A stretch of DNA of 64,000 nucleotides from Corynebacterium urinipleomorphum (GTDB lineage: Bacteria > Actinomycetota > Actinomycetes > Mycobacteriales > Mycobacteriaceae). The notes under the pieces are model-generated. The model worked only from the letters and a program-made list of their open reading frames with translations. It was not told where the DNA came from and searched no databases. Below are positions 36,634-45,618 of the stretch, piece after piece. The DNA lies in the NCBI RefSeq assembly GCF_900155535.1, contig NZ_LT706963.1, forward strand, positions 251,929-315,928. Direction: 5' to 3'. The first letter of the stretch is position 1; the number at the start of each line of letters is the position of its first letter. Both the position numbers and the translations under genes were made by a program.

Positions 36634-37011
36634 ATGAGTGGACATGCAGGACCCGCACCGGTTGCGGATATCTCGGTCGAGAGCTTCCCGGAGTACGGCG
36701 CGACCATCCAGGACGGCTACGTCGACGGCTACGACCCGGTGTCGTTGGCTGCCCCGCACTCCTCGCTGGTCAAGCACATCACCTGGGTCGGCATGGCGCT
36801 GATTCTCGCTTCCCTGGCGGGCTTTGGCACCCTCATCTACGGCGCAGCAACCACGATCTGGGGCCACGGCGCGAGTGAGGACATTTCCCAGACTGTCCTG
36901 ATCGTGGGTGCGGTGCTCACCGCTGCGACGCTCATCGGCGGCTTCATCACCATCCGCGCCGGCCGCTCCGGCTACCGCCAGTACAGCAAGGCCACCGGCC
37001 GCCGTAACTAA
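36634..37011 (+). CDS. Small two-segment membrane protein, function unknown
   Basis: 125 residues from ATG 36634 (MSGHAGPAPV) with AAGGAAAGAGAG upstream. Two hydrophobic segments (about 48-70 and 88-108) join by a short outer loop; both termini are polar and the tail is basic (RAGRSGYRQYSKATGRR). No recognised domain. Always adjacent to sdhB in corynebacteria as far as I recall, but it has its own promoter and terminator. Confidence 0.75.
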   Translation: MSGHAGPAPVADISVESFPEYGATIQDGYVDGYDPVSLAAPHSSLVKHITWVGMALILASLAGFGTLIYGAATTIWGHGASEDISQTVLIVGAVLTAATLIGGFITIRAGRSGYRQYSKATGRRN

Positions 37012-37035
37012 GCTCCTCCTCTTAGGGGAGCCCGC

Positions 37036-37080
37036 AGAACCTCCTGCTTGCGCGCGCATGCGTGAGCGGGAGGTTCTTTT
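37036..37080 (+). terminator. Rho-independent terminator
   Basis: AGAACCTCC (37036-37044) pairs with GGAGGTTCT (37069-37077), followed by TTTT. 24 bases after the small membrane protein gene. Confidence 0.88.
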
Positions 37081-37096
37081 GCGCTTTAATCGTTGC

Positions 37097-38422
37097 ATGG
37101 CTAAGCATGCGTTGGAGGAAGAGGAGCGCGAGGTGCAGATGAGTAATCGTCTCGCTGTTCCCGGTCCCTCGCCGGAGGTGGAGGCGGAGCGGCGGCGTTC
37201 GCTGCGGATTCACAAGACATGGGTGACGGGGCTACTCGTAGTAGCTGCGGTGGTCTACATCGCGTGTGAATGGTGGATCACACGCGGCTCGGCCCCGGGT
37301 TGGGTGCCGTACGTGCGCGCGGCGTCGGAAGCGGGCATGGTCGGCGGGCTGGCGGACTGGTTCGCGGTGACTGCCCTGTTCCGCTATCCGATGGGCATCC
37401 CGATTCCGCACACGGCGCTGGTGCCGAAGAAGAAGGACCAGATCGGTGGGGCGCTCAGCGAGTTCGTGGGGGAGAACTTCCTGAACGCGGAGCTGATCAC
37501 GGAGAAAGTCACTGAGGCGAATCTCCCGGAACGCGCGGGAGCGTGGCTGTCGCAGCGGGAGAACGCGGAGAAGGTCTCGGAGCAGGTCGGCCGCTTCACG
37601 GGCAACGCCGTCGCGGCGGTCGACCCGAAGGATGCGGAGGCGCTGATCAACCACCAGGTACTCGACCGGCTTGCGGAGCCCGCGTGGGGGCCGCCTCTCG
37701 GCCGCATGCTCGACGGTCTCATCGCAGACGGCAAAGTGGAGCCGGTCGTCGAGGACATCATCGCGTGGGGGCGCGCGAAGGTGGGCACGATGGAGGAATC
37801 CGTGGTGACCATGATTGATGAGCGGATGCCTAGCTGGGCGCCGCGTTTCGCAAAAGAGCTGGTGGGGGAGCGCGTGTACCGAGAGCTCGAGGATTTCATG
37901 CGGGAGATCGACACGGACCCGAACCACGCCGCGCGCCAGGCGATCCGCCGCACTATCGGGCAATTCGCATCCGATCTGCAGTTCGACCCGGACATGATCA
38001 CCCGCGTCGAGGAGCTCAAAGGGGACATCATGGGTTCCACGGCCGCGAAATCCGTTGCGGGAGAGCTGTGGGGCGCTGTTTCGCAGTCGCTTATCGACGC
38101 CTCCTTTGACCCCTCCTCCCCCCTCCGCCGCCGCGTGGCCGAACTGGCGCAGGAGTGGGGCGGCCGCATCGTTGAGGAGCCCGAGCTGCGTGCGTCCCTG
38201 GACCGGCGGATCGAAGGCACGGCTCGGTTCATCGCCGACAACTACGCTTCCGACATCACGGCCATCATCTCCGACACCATCGAGCGTTGGGACGGCCGCG
38301 AAGCAGCCGACAAGATCGAGCTCATGGTGGGCAAGGACTTGCAGTACATCCGCGTGAACGGAACGATTGTCGGTGCGCTGGCGGGCCTGGTTATTTACAC
38401 TGTGACGCAGATACTGTTTTAG
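37097..38422 (+). CDS. DUF445 family membrane protein
   Basis: 441 residues from ATG 37097; a second ATG at 37139 is possible, because the intervening EEEERE codons are themselves purine-rich and RBS-like. TTTAAT 7 bases before 37097 would fit a leaderless start. Features: membrane segment about 40-60, the DUF445 N-terminal motif GGLADWFAVTALFRYPMGIP near 92, a long helical charged middle, and a second membrane segment at the C-terminus (VGALAGLVIYTVTQILF). Function unknown; YheB/YjiN-like. The gene starts right after the preceding terminator. Confidence 0.85.
   Translation: MAKHALEEEEREVQMSNRLAVPGPSPEVEAERRRSLRIHKTWVTGLLVVAAVVYIACEWWITRGSAPGWVPYVRAASEAGMVGGLADWFAVTALFRYPMGIPIPHTALVPKKKDQIGGALSEFVGENFLNAELITEKVTEANLPERAGAWLSQRENAEKVSEQVGRFTGNAVAAVDPKDAEALINHQVLDRLAEPAWGPPLGRMLDGLIADGKVEPVVEDIIAWGRAKVGTMEESVVTMIDERMPSWAPRFAKELVGERVYRELEDFMREIDTDPNHAARQAIRRTIGQFASDLQFDPDMITRVEELKGDIMGSTAAKSVAGELWGAVSQSLIDASFDPSSPLRRRVAELAQEWGGRIVEEPELRASLDRRIEGTARFIADNYASDITAIISDTIERWDGREAADKIELMVGKDLQYIRVNGTIVGALAGLVIYTVTQILF
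38089..38099 (-). repeat. CGTCGATAAGC motif, copy 13
   Basis: Template strand of the DUF445 gene; protein Leu-Ile-Asp (QSLIDAS). The motif-strand 5' flank contains long G runs (GGGGGGAGGAGGGG). Confidence 0.9.
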
Positions 38423-38462
38423 CTTCCTGTTCCCGTTAACCTGCGCCTTTAGAGGAGACCCC

Positions 38463-39206
38463 ATGACCGACCGCACCGGCAACGCTTCCAAACCGAATTA
38501 TTCCGCGAACAACAACGGTGAGGAGAGCATCCTCAACACGCTGAAGGGTGCTGGTGAGGCATCTTTGAACGCATGGTCCCGCTTGGGGGATCTGGCCGGC
38601 GAGTTCGGCCGCAACTTCCGCGCTGACCGCGATGCCGACATTTCCGGTGGTGCTCACGCCGCCCACACCGAGGACTTGACCGACGACCACGCTGGTTTCG
38701 GTGACCAGTTCAAGGCTGCGATCGCTAATGCCCGCCAGGCATACGAGGGCGCGGAGAATGACCGTGATTTCCGGGCGGCCACCGCCTCCCTGGCCGGCGA
38801 CGCCGAGTCCATCTTCCGCGACTTCGCGGGCAGCGTCACCCGCGCCGCCGACACCGCCCGCGAGTCCGATGAAGCAGACAAGATGAAGTCCGCTTTCCGC
38901 GATGCCGCCGACGAGGTCCGCGAGTCCTTCAACGTCGCCGTGAACCAGATGCGAAACCGCGGCGGCGAAGCTGGCGCGGAAGACACCGCCAACAACACCG
39001 CCAGCGGCACCAGCTCTGCCGAGGACACCATCGCCGACATGCGCTCGCGTCTGGACGACATGATCAACCGCCTCGGCTCCGTCTTCTCCTCCGACGAGCC
39101 TGCACCCACGGACACTTCCGCTGGGCGTGGTACCGCCTCCGATATCATCGACGGCGAGGTGGTCGAGGACAACGGCCAGTCCAACCCCGACCCGAAGAAT
39201 TCCTAG
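38463..39206 (+). CDS. Hydrophilic helical protein of unknown function (corynebacterial)
   Basis: 247 residues, no signal peptide or membrane segment. Rich in Ala, Asp, Glu, Arg and Asn; the middle (about 80-160) is predicted helical with heptad-like spacing (KAAIANARQAYEGAENDRDF). The C-terminus is Ser/Thr/Asn/Asp-rich and likely disordered. RBS TTAGAGGAG precedes the ATG. I do not recognise a family; it resembles conserved hypothetical proteins next to DUF445/DUF2516 genes. DUF2516 follows 38 bases on. Confidence 0.7.
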   Translation: MTDRTGNASKPNYSANNNGEESILNTLKGAGEASLNAWSRLGDLAGEFGRNFRADRDADISGGAHAAHTEDLTDDHAGFGDQFKAAIANARQAYEGAENDRDFRAATASLAGDAESIFRDFAGSVTRAADTARESDEADKMKSAFRDAADEVRESFNVAVNQMRNRGGEAGAEDTANNTASGTSSAEDTIADMRSRLDDMINRLGSVFSSDEPAPTDTSAGRGTASDIIDGEVVEDNGQSNPDPKNS

Positions 39207-39244
39207 ACCGCGATTCACACCTTGAAAGCAGGCCCGATTACCCG

Positions 39245-39568
39245 ATGACGCTGACGCAGTTGCCCGAACTCTCCCTGCAGAACTGGATCGTGCTTGCCCC
39301 GACAATGCTCCGCGTGCTCCTGATGGCGGTCGTGGGTATCGCGGGAATCGTCGGCGCGGTCATGGCGGGGCTCACCCGCCCCGATGCTTTCGAAGCAGGG
39401 GATCGAATGCCCAAATGGGCGTGGGTGGGCATTCTCCTAGGCAGCGGCATCGCGTGCCTCAGCGGTTTCCCGTTCCTCGGGCTGATCGGATGCATCTTCG
39501 TCGGGCTCTACTTCTTCGACGTTCGCCCGCACCTGAACAACATCATCCGCGGCAACTACGGCTGGTAG
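39245..39568 (+). CDS. DUF2516 family small membrane protein
   Basis: 107 residues, three hydrophobic segments (about 18-45, 58-77, 78-92), matching DUF2516 in size and in the C-terminal VGLYFFDVRPHLNNI pattern. Function unknown. DeoC-like gene starts 10 bases downstream, so likely one operon. Confidence 0.8.
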   Translation: MTLTQLPELSLQNWIVLAPTMLRVLLMAVVGIAGIVGAVMAGLTRPDAFEAGDRMPKWAWVGILLGSGIACLSGFPFLGLIGCIFVGLYFFDVRPHLNNIIRGNYGW

Positions 39569-39578
39569 TCGAGGAAGA

Positions 39579-40199
39579 GTGGACGAGAGAAGCGACCTTG
39601 CCTGGCTTGCCGGCCGGGTGGGCAGAGCCGACTACGTGCTGTCCGGCGGTACTCCCAGCGCCACCGACAGTGAGGTGGCGCAGCTCGTGAAGATCGCTGG
39701 CGCGGGAATTGTGTGCGAACCCACCCACGTCGCGCAGACTAAACGAGTGTCCGATAAGGCAGGGTCCGCTGCGCACGTCATTGCGCTGATCGGGTGGCCG
39801 ACGGGCCGGCACCACAGCCTGATCAAAGCGGCGGAAGCACGCTTGGCTGTCGAGGACGGCGCCGACGAAGTGTGGATCGCGGTCGACGTAGACGATGCCT
39901 CCAACGATGTGAACGCGGTTCTCGCGGACGTCATCGCGGTAAGCCAGATCGTGGATGAACCGACACGATTCGGGGTGACCATCCCGTCATCCATCGGGAA
40001 GAAAGCACTTCAGGAGCTGGCAGACGCGGTGGGGAAAGTGGGGGTGGATGTGGTTGCGGTGGGCGTCGATAAGCCGGGCATTGCCGAGCTCCCCGCCGTG
40101 ACGTGCGATCTGGCGGTGCACGGCGCTGTCGACTCTCTGGACGCGGCTGCGGACGCGCTGTTGGCGGGCGCGGGCCGGGTCTTTCCCGCGCGGGGCTAG
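39579..40199 (+). CDS. deoC: DeoC-like deoxyribose-phosphate aldolase, probably degenerate
   Basis: 206 residues from GTG 39579 (RBS GAGGAAGA). DeoC family signs are IGWPTGRHHSLIKAAEARLAVEDGADEVWI (here shown only by its key GWPTG and GADE), matching the usual GFPxG...KxxEAxxAVxxGAxEID. But the Schiff-base lysine motif KTSTG is absent, being replaced by a TIPSSIGKKA segment, the following KxSGG(I/V)RT is replaced by VGVDKPG, and IDMVIN reads VWIAVD. It is therefore unlikely to catalyse the normal retro-aldol reaction. Ends 4 bases inside the convergent gene. Confidence 0.7.
   Translation: MDERSDLAWLAGRVGRADYVLSGGTPSATDSEVAQLVKIAGAGIVCEPTHVAQTKRVSDKAGSAAHVIALIGWPTGRHHSLIKAAEARLAVEDGADEVWIAVDVDDASNDVNAVLADVIAVSQIVDEPTRFGVTIPSSIGKKALQELADAVGKVGVDVVAVGVDKPGIAELPAVTCDLAVHGAVDSLDAAADALLAGAGRVFPARG
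40064..40074 (+). repeat. CGTCGATAAGC motif, copy 14
   Basis: Coding strand of the DeoC-like gene, read Val-Asp-Lys (GVDKPG). The 45 bases upstream are G-rich and almost free of C. Confidence 0.9.
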
Positions 40200-40972
40200 A
40201 CCGGCAGCTCGTTCAGGTGCACCTGCTCACCTGAAACTGTGATGCGGAACCCGTTGTCCACGACCTGGAACTCCTGAATCCGCAGCGGCCCCACAATGTC
40301 TTCGTTCAGGCCTTTTTGGAGAGCGTTACTTACGGCTTCCGAGAAGAAGTCGGGCAGGTTACGGCCCAGAATCTGGGTGGATTCGGCACTGAACGCCATC
40401 TGCCCGTCATCGACGTGCGGGCGCAACTCCACGCCGAACGCACCGTTGGAGAACGTCACATTGAACGTGCCGTCGGCCGGGTTCGTGCGTACATCGGAGA
40501 CGGTGAGGATCTCGTCGTATTCGGCGAAGCGTCCGTCCTGGGACTCGTCGAGCGAGCGACGCAGCTCCTGCTGGAGCATGTCGCGCACCAGCGCCTGGGG
40601 TAGCTCGGTGTGGACGACGAGCGAGTCGGCGCTGGGATCGTTCTGGTCGAGAACGAAACCCGTCGCGTTGATGGTGGCAGGCGGGTTGCCCACGATCTCG
40701 TCGCTGTCTGGAACGAGGGTGGACGGGACATCGATATCGATGTGCTGCAGTTTCCCGCGCGCAAGTCCAAGCAAGACCGGAGAGGCTCCGAAGTGGACTG
40801 ACGCGTCCTCACGCATGTCCGCGGTTTCGGGAGCGGAGTCGCGGATGCCGGACCGGATCTGCTGCGCGATGAAACCGCGGATGCCGATCTCCGCGAGGAA
40901 CAGCAGAATGAGAAGTCCAGCAAGAATGCCCAGAGCGATTTTCCAGCCCCGGCCTGAAGAAGTGCGGGTCAT
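40196..40972 (-). CDS. LmeA-like (DUF2993) phospholipid-binding protein
   Basis: 258 residues. An N-terminal membrane segment (about 11-32, ILAGLLILLFLAEI) is followed by a periplasmic DUF2993 domain with strand pattern ASVHFGASPVLLGLARGKLQHIDIDVPS and GVELRPHVDDGQ. The mycobacterial relative LmeA binds phospholipid and is needed for lipomannan elongation, so a role in envelope glycolipid maturation is likely (inference). Confidence 0.8.
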   Translation of the reverse strand: MTRTSSGRGWKIALGILAGLLILLFLAEIGIRGFIAQQIRSGIRDSAPETADMREDASVHFGASPVLLGLARGKLQHIDIDVPSTLVPDSDEIVGNPPATINATGFVLDQNDPSADSLVVHTELPQALVRDMLQQELRRSLDESQDGRFAEYDEILTVSDVRTNPADGTFNVTFSNGAFGVELRPHVDDGQMAFSAESTQILGRNLPDFFSEAVSNALQKGLNEDIVGPLRIQEFQVVDNGFRITVSGEQVHLNELPV

Positions 40973-41038
40973 AGATGCCTATTGTGCGTGACGTCACTGA
41001 TGTTTGACAACCGCGTGATCTGCTCTGGGCGGGGTAAA

Positions 41039-41854
41039 TCAGCTGGATGGGGCCACTGCGGACCAATCCACAGTCAATGTGTTGTCCCGTATGCGGCGGC
41101 GCACAGGTTCAAGCGGCCAGCCGGCGTCACGGAGGAGCTGGTGGGCCTGGCGCCAACGGACGCGCGGGCCATGGGGTGCCCAGCCGGCGGAGTGCTCCCA
41201 CGCGGCATCGGCGGCGGTGAGGAGGTCGTGGATGGGCTCCCCGGGCACGTTGCGGTGGATGAGTGCTTTGGGCAGGCGTTCGGCCACGTCACTGGGGCGC
41301 TCCACGTCGTCGGGGGCCCAGGCGAGGGTGAGGGAGCGTGGGCGCGCGGTGGCGTCGATAAGCAGCCATGCGGCGCGGCGCCCTAATTCGTCGCAGGTGC
41401 CCTCGATAAAGAGCCCTCCGGGCGCGAGCCGCGAGGTGACTGTCTCCCACGCGGCGGGGACTTCATCCACGTCGTACTGGCGCAGGACATTGAATGCGCG
41501 CACGAGGTGGGGGTGGTGGCCGGCGAGCTCGAAGCCGCCGAGTTCGAACGTCACGCCGTCGCGGGGCGGCAGGACACGGTCGGGGTGGATCTCAAGGCCG
41601 ACCACCCGGGTGGCAGGGTTGATCTGTCTCAACCAGCGGGCCCATTCAACGGTGGTGGTGTGGGACGCGCCGTAACCGAGGTCGATGGCCAGTGGTTCCG
41701 GGGTGCCTGAAAGTAGGGACTGCACGTCGGGGTTGTAGCGTGTCCAGCGGTCGGAGCGCCGCAGGCGGTTAAACCCGGTGGTGCCGCGGGTAATAACGCC
41801 GTAAGGCCGACCATTCCCGCCCTGCGAGCGCAGGTTGTGGGCATGATCGGCCAT
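41039..41854 (-). CDS. SAM-dependent methyltransferase-like protein
   Basis: 271 residues, class I Rossmann methyltransferase fold. Motif I reads AIDLGYGASHTTTVEWARWL near residue 56 (a DLGxG variant), followed by VVGLEIHPDRV (acidic residue binding SAM ribose) near 85 and LAPGGLFIEGTCDELGR near 145. Substrate unknown. It is in opposite orientation to the convergent DeoC region and next to a DUF2505 gene with 18 bases between. Confidence 0.78.
   Translation of the reverse strand: MADHAHNLRSQGGNGRPYGVITRGTTGFNRLRRSDRWTRYNPDVQSLLSGTPEPLAIDLGYGASHTTTVEWARWLRQINPATRVVGLEIHPDRVLPPRDGVTFELGGFELAGHHPHLVRAFNVLRQYDVDEVPAAWETVTSRLAPGGLFIEGTCDELGRRAAWLLIDATARPRSLTLAWAPDDVERPSDVAERLPKALIHRNVPGEPIHDLLTAADAAWEHSAGWAPHGPRVRWRQAHQLLRDAGWPLEPVRRRIRDNTLTVDWSAVAPSS
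41353..41363 (+). repeat. CGTCGATAAGC motif, copy 15
   Basis: Template strand of the methyltransferase gene; protein Leu-Ile-Asp (LLIDATA). G-rich 5' flank. Confidence 0.9.
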
Positions 41855-41872
41855 CGTGAGAACTGCCTGGGT

Positions 41873-42364
41873 TTACAGGTTTTCAGTGATCCACTTCTCG
41901 GTGAGCTCGCCTTCCTGATTGAACAGGTCCTCGAGCGCTTCAGCGACCTTCGGCTCGATGGCCGGACCCATGAACGGGATGTTCACCGAGGTCTCAGTCT
42001 CGTAGTTGAGCTTGGTGGTCTCGCCTTCGCCGGCGAGCTTGATGGAGCCGCCGAAGTCCACCGGGGTGCCCTTCACGTCTGCCGTGAACGAGATGTCCGC
42101 GTTCTCGCCCTCGAGTGCGCCGATGTTGATCACGCGCTTGACCTTCAGCGCCTGGGAGACCATGGCGCGCACAGCCTCAGGCAGGAGGGTCTGCGGGAGT
42201 ACCTCGTAGAGGGTGACGGAGTTGTCGGTGAACTCGTTGACCTCGCCCGGCTCGGGGGAGAGGTGCTGGGCGATGTAATCCCAGTATTCGCGGGTGGAGT
42301 ACGCCTTGTGCACCTTCTCAGCGGGCTGGTTGATGGTCACAGTGTTGTCGCTATGAGTAGCCAT
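41873..42364 (-). CDS. DUF2505 domain protein
   Basis: 163 residues from ATG 42362-42364 (MATHSDNTVTINQP). START/SRPBCC-like: opening VTINQPAEKVHKAYSTREYWDYIAQ, then NIPFMGPAIEPKVAEALEDLF in the C-terminal helix, typical of DUF2505. Ligand and function unknown. Only 24 bases separate its ATG from the divergent murB GTG, so promoters overlap and one or both may be leaderless. Confidence 0.8.
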   Translation of the reverse strand: MATHSDNTVTINQPAEKVHKAYSTREYWDYIAQHLSPEPGEVNEFTDNSVTLYEVLPQTLLPEAVRAMVSQALKVKRVINIGALEGENADISFTADVKGTPVDFGGSIKLAGEGETTKLNYETETSVNIPFMGPAIEPKVAEALEDLFNQEGELTEKWITENL

Positions 42365-42388
42365 GCCACACAGACTACCTTTGTTGTC

Positions 42389-43456
42389 GTGGCTGAAACA
42401 TCTGCGACTCATTTGGATTTGGAGCCTTTGGACGGCGTGCGTTTGAAGGATTTGACCACGTTGCGCGTGGGAGGGGCGCCGCGTGCCGCGTGGCGCGCGC
42501 GGACAGCGGAGGAACTCGCGCACGCAGTGTCGCTTCTCGACGCCGCAGGTGACCCCCTGCTCATCCTCGGCGGCGGATCGAACCTCGTGGTGGCCGACGG
42601 TGACTTGGACCTGACGGTCGTGGTGGCGGGCAACGACGACATCGAGGTGCGTGCCGACGGTCTGGTGCGTGCTGGTGCAGGCGCAGTGTGGGACGACGTG
42701 GTCGCGGCTGCTGTGGACGCGGGTCTATCAGGGATTGAGACCCTGTCAGGCATTCCGGGGTCGGCGGGTGCGACGCCGGTGCAGAATGTCGGTGCGTACG
42801 GTGCCGAAGTCGGCGACGTGCTCACACGGGTGCGCCTCTACAACCGCGAGACCGGTGTTGTCGAATGGGTTCCCGCCAATGACTTGGACCTGGCGTACCG
42901 CTACTCCAACCTGAAATTCACCGGCCGAGCAGCCGTGCTGGAAATCGAGCTGCAGCTGGAGCCGTCGGAGTTGTCGATCCCGCTGCGCCACCTGGGTGGT
43001 AAGCAACTGCCGCTGAAGGAGGCGCGCGAGGAAATCCTGCGCGTGCGCGCCGCCAAGGGCATGGTGCTGGACGCGGACGACCACGACACGTGGTCCGCAG
43101 GATCGTTCTTCACCAACCCAGTGGTGGGGCCGGAGCAAGCCGACGTCATTGCGCGTGCCGCGGAAGCTGAACGGCCCGGAGACGGTGATGCGATGCCCCG
43201 GTACCCGCAGCCGGACGGCCGAGTGAAACTGTCGGCGGCGTGGCTCATCGAACGCGCCGGGTTCCACCGCGGTTTCCCGGACGACAAAGCCCCCGCCCGG
43301 TTGTCCACCAAGCACACTCTGGCGCTGACGAACAGGGGAGGGGCGGGGGCAGGTGACGTCGTCAAGCTGGCGCGCACTGTGCGTGACGGTGTGCGCGAGC
43401 GCTTCGGCGTGGAGCTCGTGCCCGAACCTGTGTGGATCGGGCTCTCACTGGACTAG
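42389..43456 (+). CDS. murB: UDP-N-acetylenolpyruvoylglucosamine reductase
   Basis: 355 residues from GTG 42389. FAD-binding LTTLRVGGAPRAAWRA near 25, ILGGGSNLVVAD near 60, GIETLSGIPGSAGATPVQNVGAYG near 115 (key GIPGxxGAxPxQNxGAYG), the catalytic Ser in WSAGSFFTNPVV near 240, and the C-terminal Glu region. Reduces UDP-GlcNAc-enolpyruvate to UDP-MurNAc for peptidoglycan. Convergent with fadD, 2 bases apart. Confidence 0.95.
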   Translation: MAETSATHLDLEPLDGVRLKDLTTLRVGGAPRAAWRARTAEELAHAVSLLDAAGDPLLILGGGSNLVVADGDLDLTVVVAGNDDIEVRADGLVRAGAGAVWDDVVAAAVDAGLSGIETLSGIPGSAGATPVQNVGAYGAEVGDVLTRVRLYNRETGVVEWVPANDLDLAYRYSNLKFTGRAAVLEIELQLEPSELSIPLRHLGGKQLPLKEAREEILRVRAAKGMVLDADDHDTWSAGSFFTNPVVGPEQADVIARAAEAERPGDGDAMPRYPQPDGRVKLSAAWLIERAGFHRGFPDDKAPARLSTKHTLALTNRGGAGAGDVVKLARTVRDGVRERFGVELVPEPVWIGLSLD

Positions 43457-43458
43457 CT

Positions 43459-45345
43459 TTAGTTGTCTTCGTCGAGGCGGTGACGGCCGGCATCGTCGCC
43501 GCTCTCAGCTTCTGCTTCAGGCGCCGCACCTTCCGGAGCCTTCTTCAGGGACCAGCCGTTCTCCTGCTCGCCCTTTTGCACCTGCTCTTCAGACGGCTCC
43601 TCCGGGGTGCCCTCGGAGTTCTCACCGTCGGCAGCGGTGCCGGCGTTGAGGCGGTCGATGAGGGACTGCTGGACCTCGCGGCGGCGGATCTTGCCCGTCA
43701 TGTCGCGGTTGAGCTCCTCGAAGTGGTAGAAGGTGCGCGGCACCTTGTACGGGGTGAGGCGCTCGCGGGCGTAATCCTGCAGGCCCTGCGGATCCAGCGC
43801 GGCACCTTCCTCGAGGGTGACACACGCAACGACATCCTCCGAGCCATCCTCGCGCGGGCGACCCACAACGGCGATGTCGGCGATGTCGCGGTGCGCGCGC
43901 ATCACGTTCTCCACCTCATCCGGGTAGACGTTGAAGCCGCCGGTGATGATCATCTCCTTGATACGGGAGACCAAGCGGATCCAGCCGTCCTCTTCCATGA
44001 CACCCATGTCGCCGGTGCGGAAGTAGCCGTCCACAAAGGCCTTCTCGTTGGCTTCGGGCTTGTTCAGGTAGCCCTTCATCACCTGCGGGCCCTTGACCAG
44101 GAGCTCGCCCGGCTCACCGTCGGGCATCAGCTCGGTCGGGTTGTCCGGGTCGACGATGCGCACCAGCGTGTTCGGGAACGGCACGCCCACGTACCCCGGA
44201 CGGCGGGTACCGTTCATCGGGTTCGCGGTGACGATCGGAGCGGTTTCAGTGAGGCCGTAACCTTCGACGAGCTTGCCGCCGGTGACTTTTTCCCACGCCT
44301 CGACCGTGGACACCGGCAGAGTGGACGCACCAGAGAAGGAGTTGCGGATCGAGGTGAGCTTCTGCCCCTTCTCCTCGGCGGAGGCGGCGATGCGCTGGTA
44401 CAGGGTGGGCACACCGGGAACGAATGTCGGCGGGTTGCGCTTCAGCGCGTCCTGGATCAAATCCGGCTCCGGAGCCGGCAGCAGGGTGATCTCTGCGCCG
44501 ACCAACAGGCCCAGGCCCAGGTTGAGCGCAAGGCCGTAGACGTGGAACAGCGGCAGCACCGCCAGGACCTTCTCTTCCTCTTTGCCCAGGTCCTTCATCC
44601 AGGTCTTGCCGGCCTTCATCTGGTGGTTGAAGTTGCCGTGGGTGATCTGGGCACCCTTCGGCTCACCGGTGGTGCCGGAGGTGTAGAGGATGACGGCGGT
44701 GGTGTCCTGGTCGATGTCCGGGTTCTCCAGGTTGTGGCCTTCACCGCCGATTGCCGCGGAGAGGAGGGTTTCGAAGGGGATGGTGTCCGGAGCCGGGCCA
44801 GACAGCTTCTTGCGGGATTCGCGCAGCTTCTTCAACGGCACGTATTTCAGGGCCAGTTCCATGTACTTCGGCATGGCCTTGGTCATGTCCACTGAGACGA
44901 TGGTCTCGAGCGGGGTGTCGTTGCGCAGCGACGCCAGGTTCTCGACGGACTTGTCCCACATGATTGCCACGCGGGCGCCGTGGTCATTGAACTGGCCGCG
45001 CAGTTCGTGTGCGGTGTACAGGGGGTTGTGCGCCACGACCGAAGCGCCGAGGCGCAGTACCGCCAGGAAGGAGATGACGAACTGGGGGCAGTTCGGCATG
45101 ACCAGAGCGACGCGGTCGCCGGGGCGGACACCGAACGCCTTCAGGCCGGCGGCGCAGCTGCGGACCTGCTTGTCCAGTTCGGAGTAGGTGGTGGCGCGGC
45201 CGAAGAACCACATGGCGTTCTTGTAGGACCGCTTGGACAGGGTCTCTTCGTACAGGTCCAGAAGAGTGTCGTCGCCGAGATCGACCTCCGGCGGGGTCCA
45301 CTCTGCGTAGCTCGACAGCCAGGCTTTTTCTTCGAATGCCGACAT
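43459..45345 (-). CDS. fadD: Long-chain fatty-acid-CoA ligase
   Basis: 628 residues. ANL motifs: YTSGTTGEPKGAQITHGN (P-loop, about residue 225), GYGLTETAPIV near 370, YFRTGDMGVMEEDGWI near 450, RIKEMIITGGFNVYPDEVE, and the catalytic lysine in NRDMTGKIRRRE near 555. A charged low-complexity tail of about 60 residues (Glu/Gly/Ala-rich) follows the domain and is unusual. Activates long-chain fatty acids, possibly for mycolate or phospholipid synthesis. An inverted repeat operator lies upstream. Confidence 0.93.
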   Translation of the reverse strand: MSAFEEKAWLSSYAEWTPPEVDLGDDTLLDLYEETLSKRSYKNAMWFFGRATTYSELDKQVRSCAAGLKAFGVRPGDRVALVMPNCPQFVISFLAVLRLGASVVAHNPLYTAHELRGQFNDHGARVAIMWDKSVENLASLRNDTPLETIVSVDMTKAMPKYMELALKYVPLKKLRESRKKLSGPAPDTIPFETLLSAAIGGEGHNLENPDIDQDTTAVILYTSGTTGEPKGAQITHGNFNHQMKAGKTWMKDLGKEEEKVLAVLPLFHVYGLALNLGLGLLVGAEITLLPAPEPDLIQDALKRNPPTFVPGVPTLYQRIAASAEEKGQKLTSIRNSFSGASTLPVSTVEAWEKVTGGKLVEGYGLTETAPIVTANPMNGTRRPGYVGVPFPNTLVRIVDPDNPTELMPDGEPGELLVKGPQVMKGYLNKPEANEKAFVDGYFRTGDMGVMEEDGWIRLVSRIKEMIITGGFNVYPDEVENVMRAHRDIADIAVVGRPREDGSEDVVACVTLEEGAALDPQGLQDYARERLTPYKVPRTFYHFEELNRDMTGKIRRREVQQSLIDRLNAGTAADGENSEGTPEEPSEEQVQKGEQENGWSLKKAPEGAAPEAEAESGDDAGRHRLDEDN

Positions 45346-45394
45346 TGTTTCTGCCCTCCGTGTAGGTGTCTCGTCAATTGGTCGTTCGGCGCTT

Positions 45395-45430
45395 AGTAAA
45401 TTCCCGATTGATTTACTCCGACAAAGTATA
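45395..45430 (-). promoter_or_regulatory. fadD promoter with inverted-repeat operator
   Basis: Reading on the minus strand, TATACT (45430-45425) makes a -10 box; just downstream, AGTAAAT-N9-ATTTACT (45417-45395) is a perfect 7-base inverted repeat near the predicted transcription start. This is the position of a repressor operator. The whole area is AT-rich. Confidence 0.55.
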
Positions 45431-45618
45431 TAAGTGATTTCAGTAGCTTGTCAGATAATTTATGATCTTGGTCACGAAAAGGGGGTGGGGTGGGCATTCG
45501 CTTCTCGGTGCCCCCGTTGCGCACTGAAGTAGACATTCCAACCCCCACACGCACGGCTCTGCGACGTAGTGTCGCGGACGAACGACACTCATCAGCGAGA
45601 TGCTTCGGGGGAAAGCAC

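Noticed and set aside
37240..37285. GlxR-like TGTGA...TCACA inside the DUF445 gene
   Set aside because: The half-sites are 8 rather than 6 bases apart and lie within the coding region.
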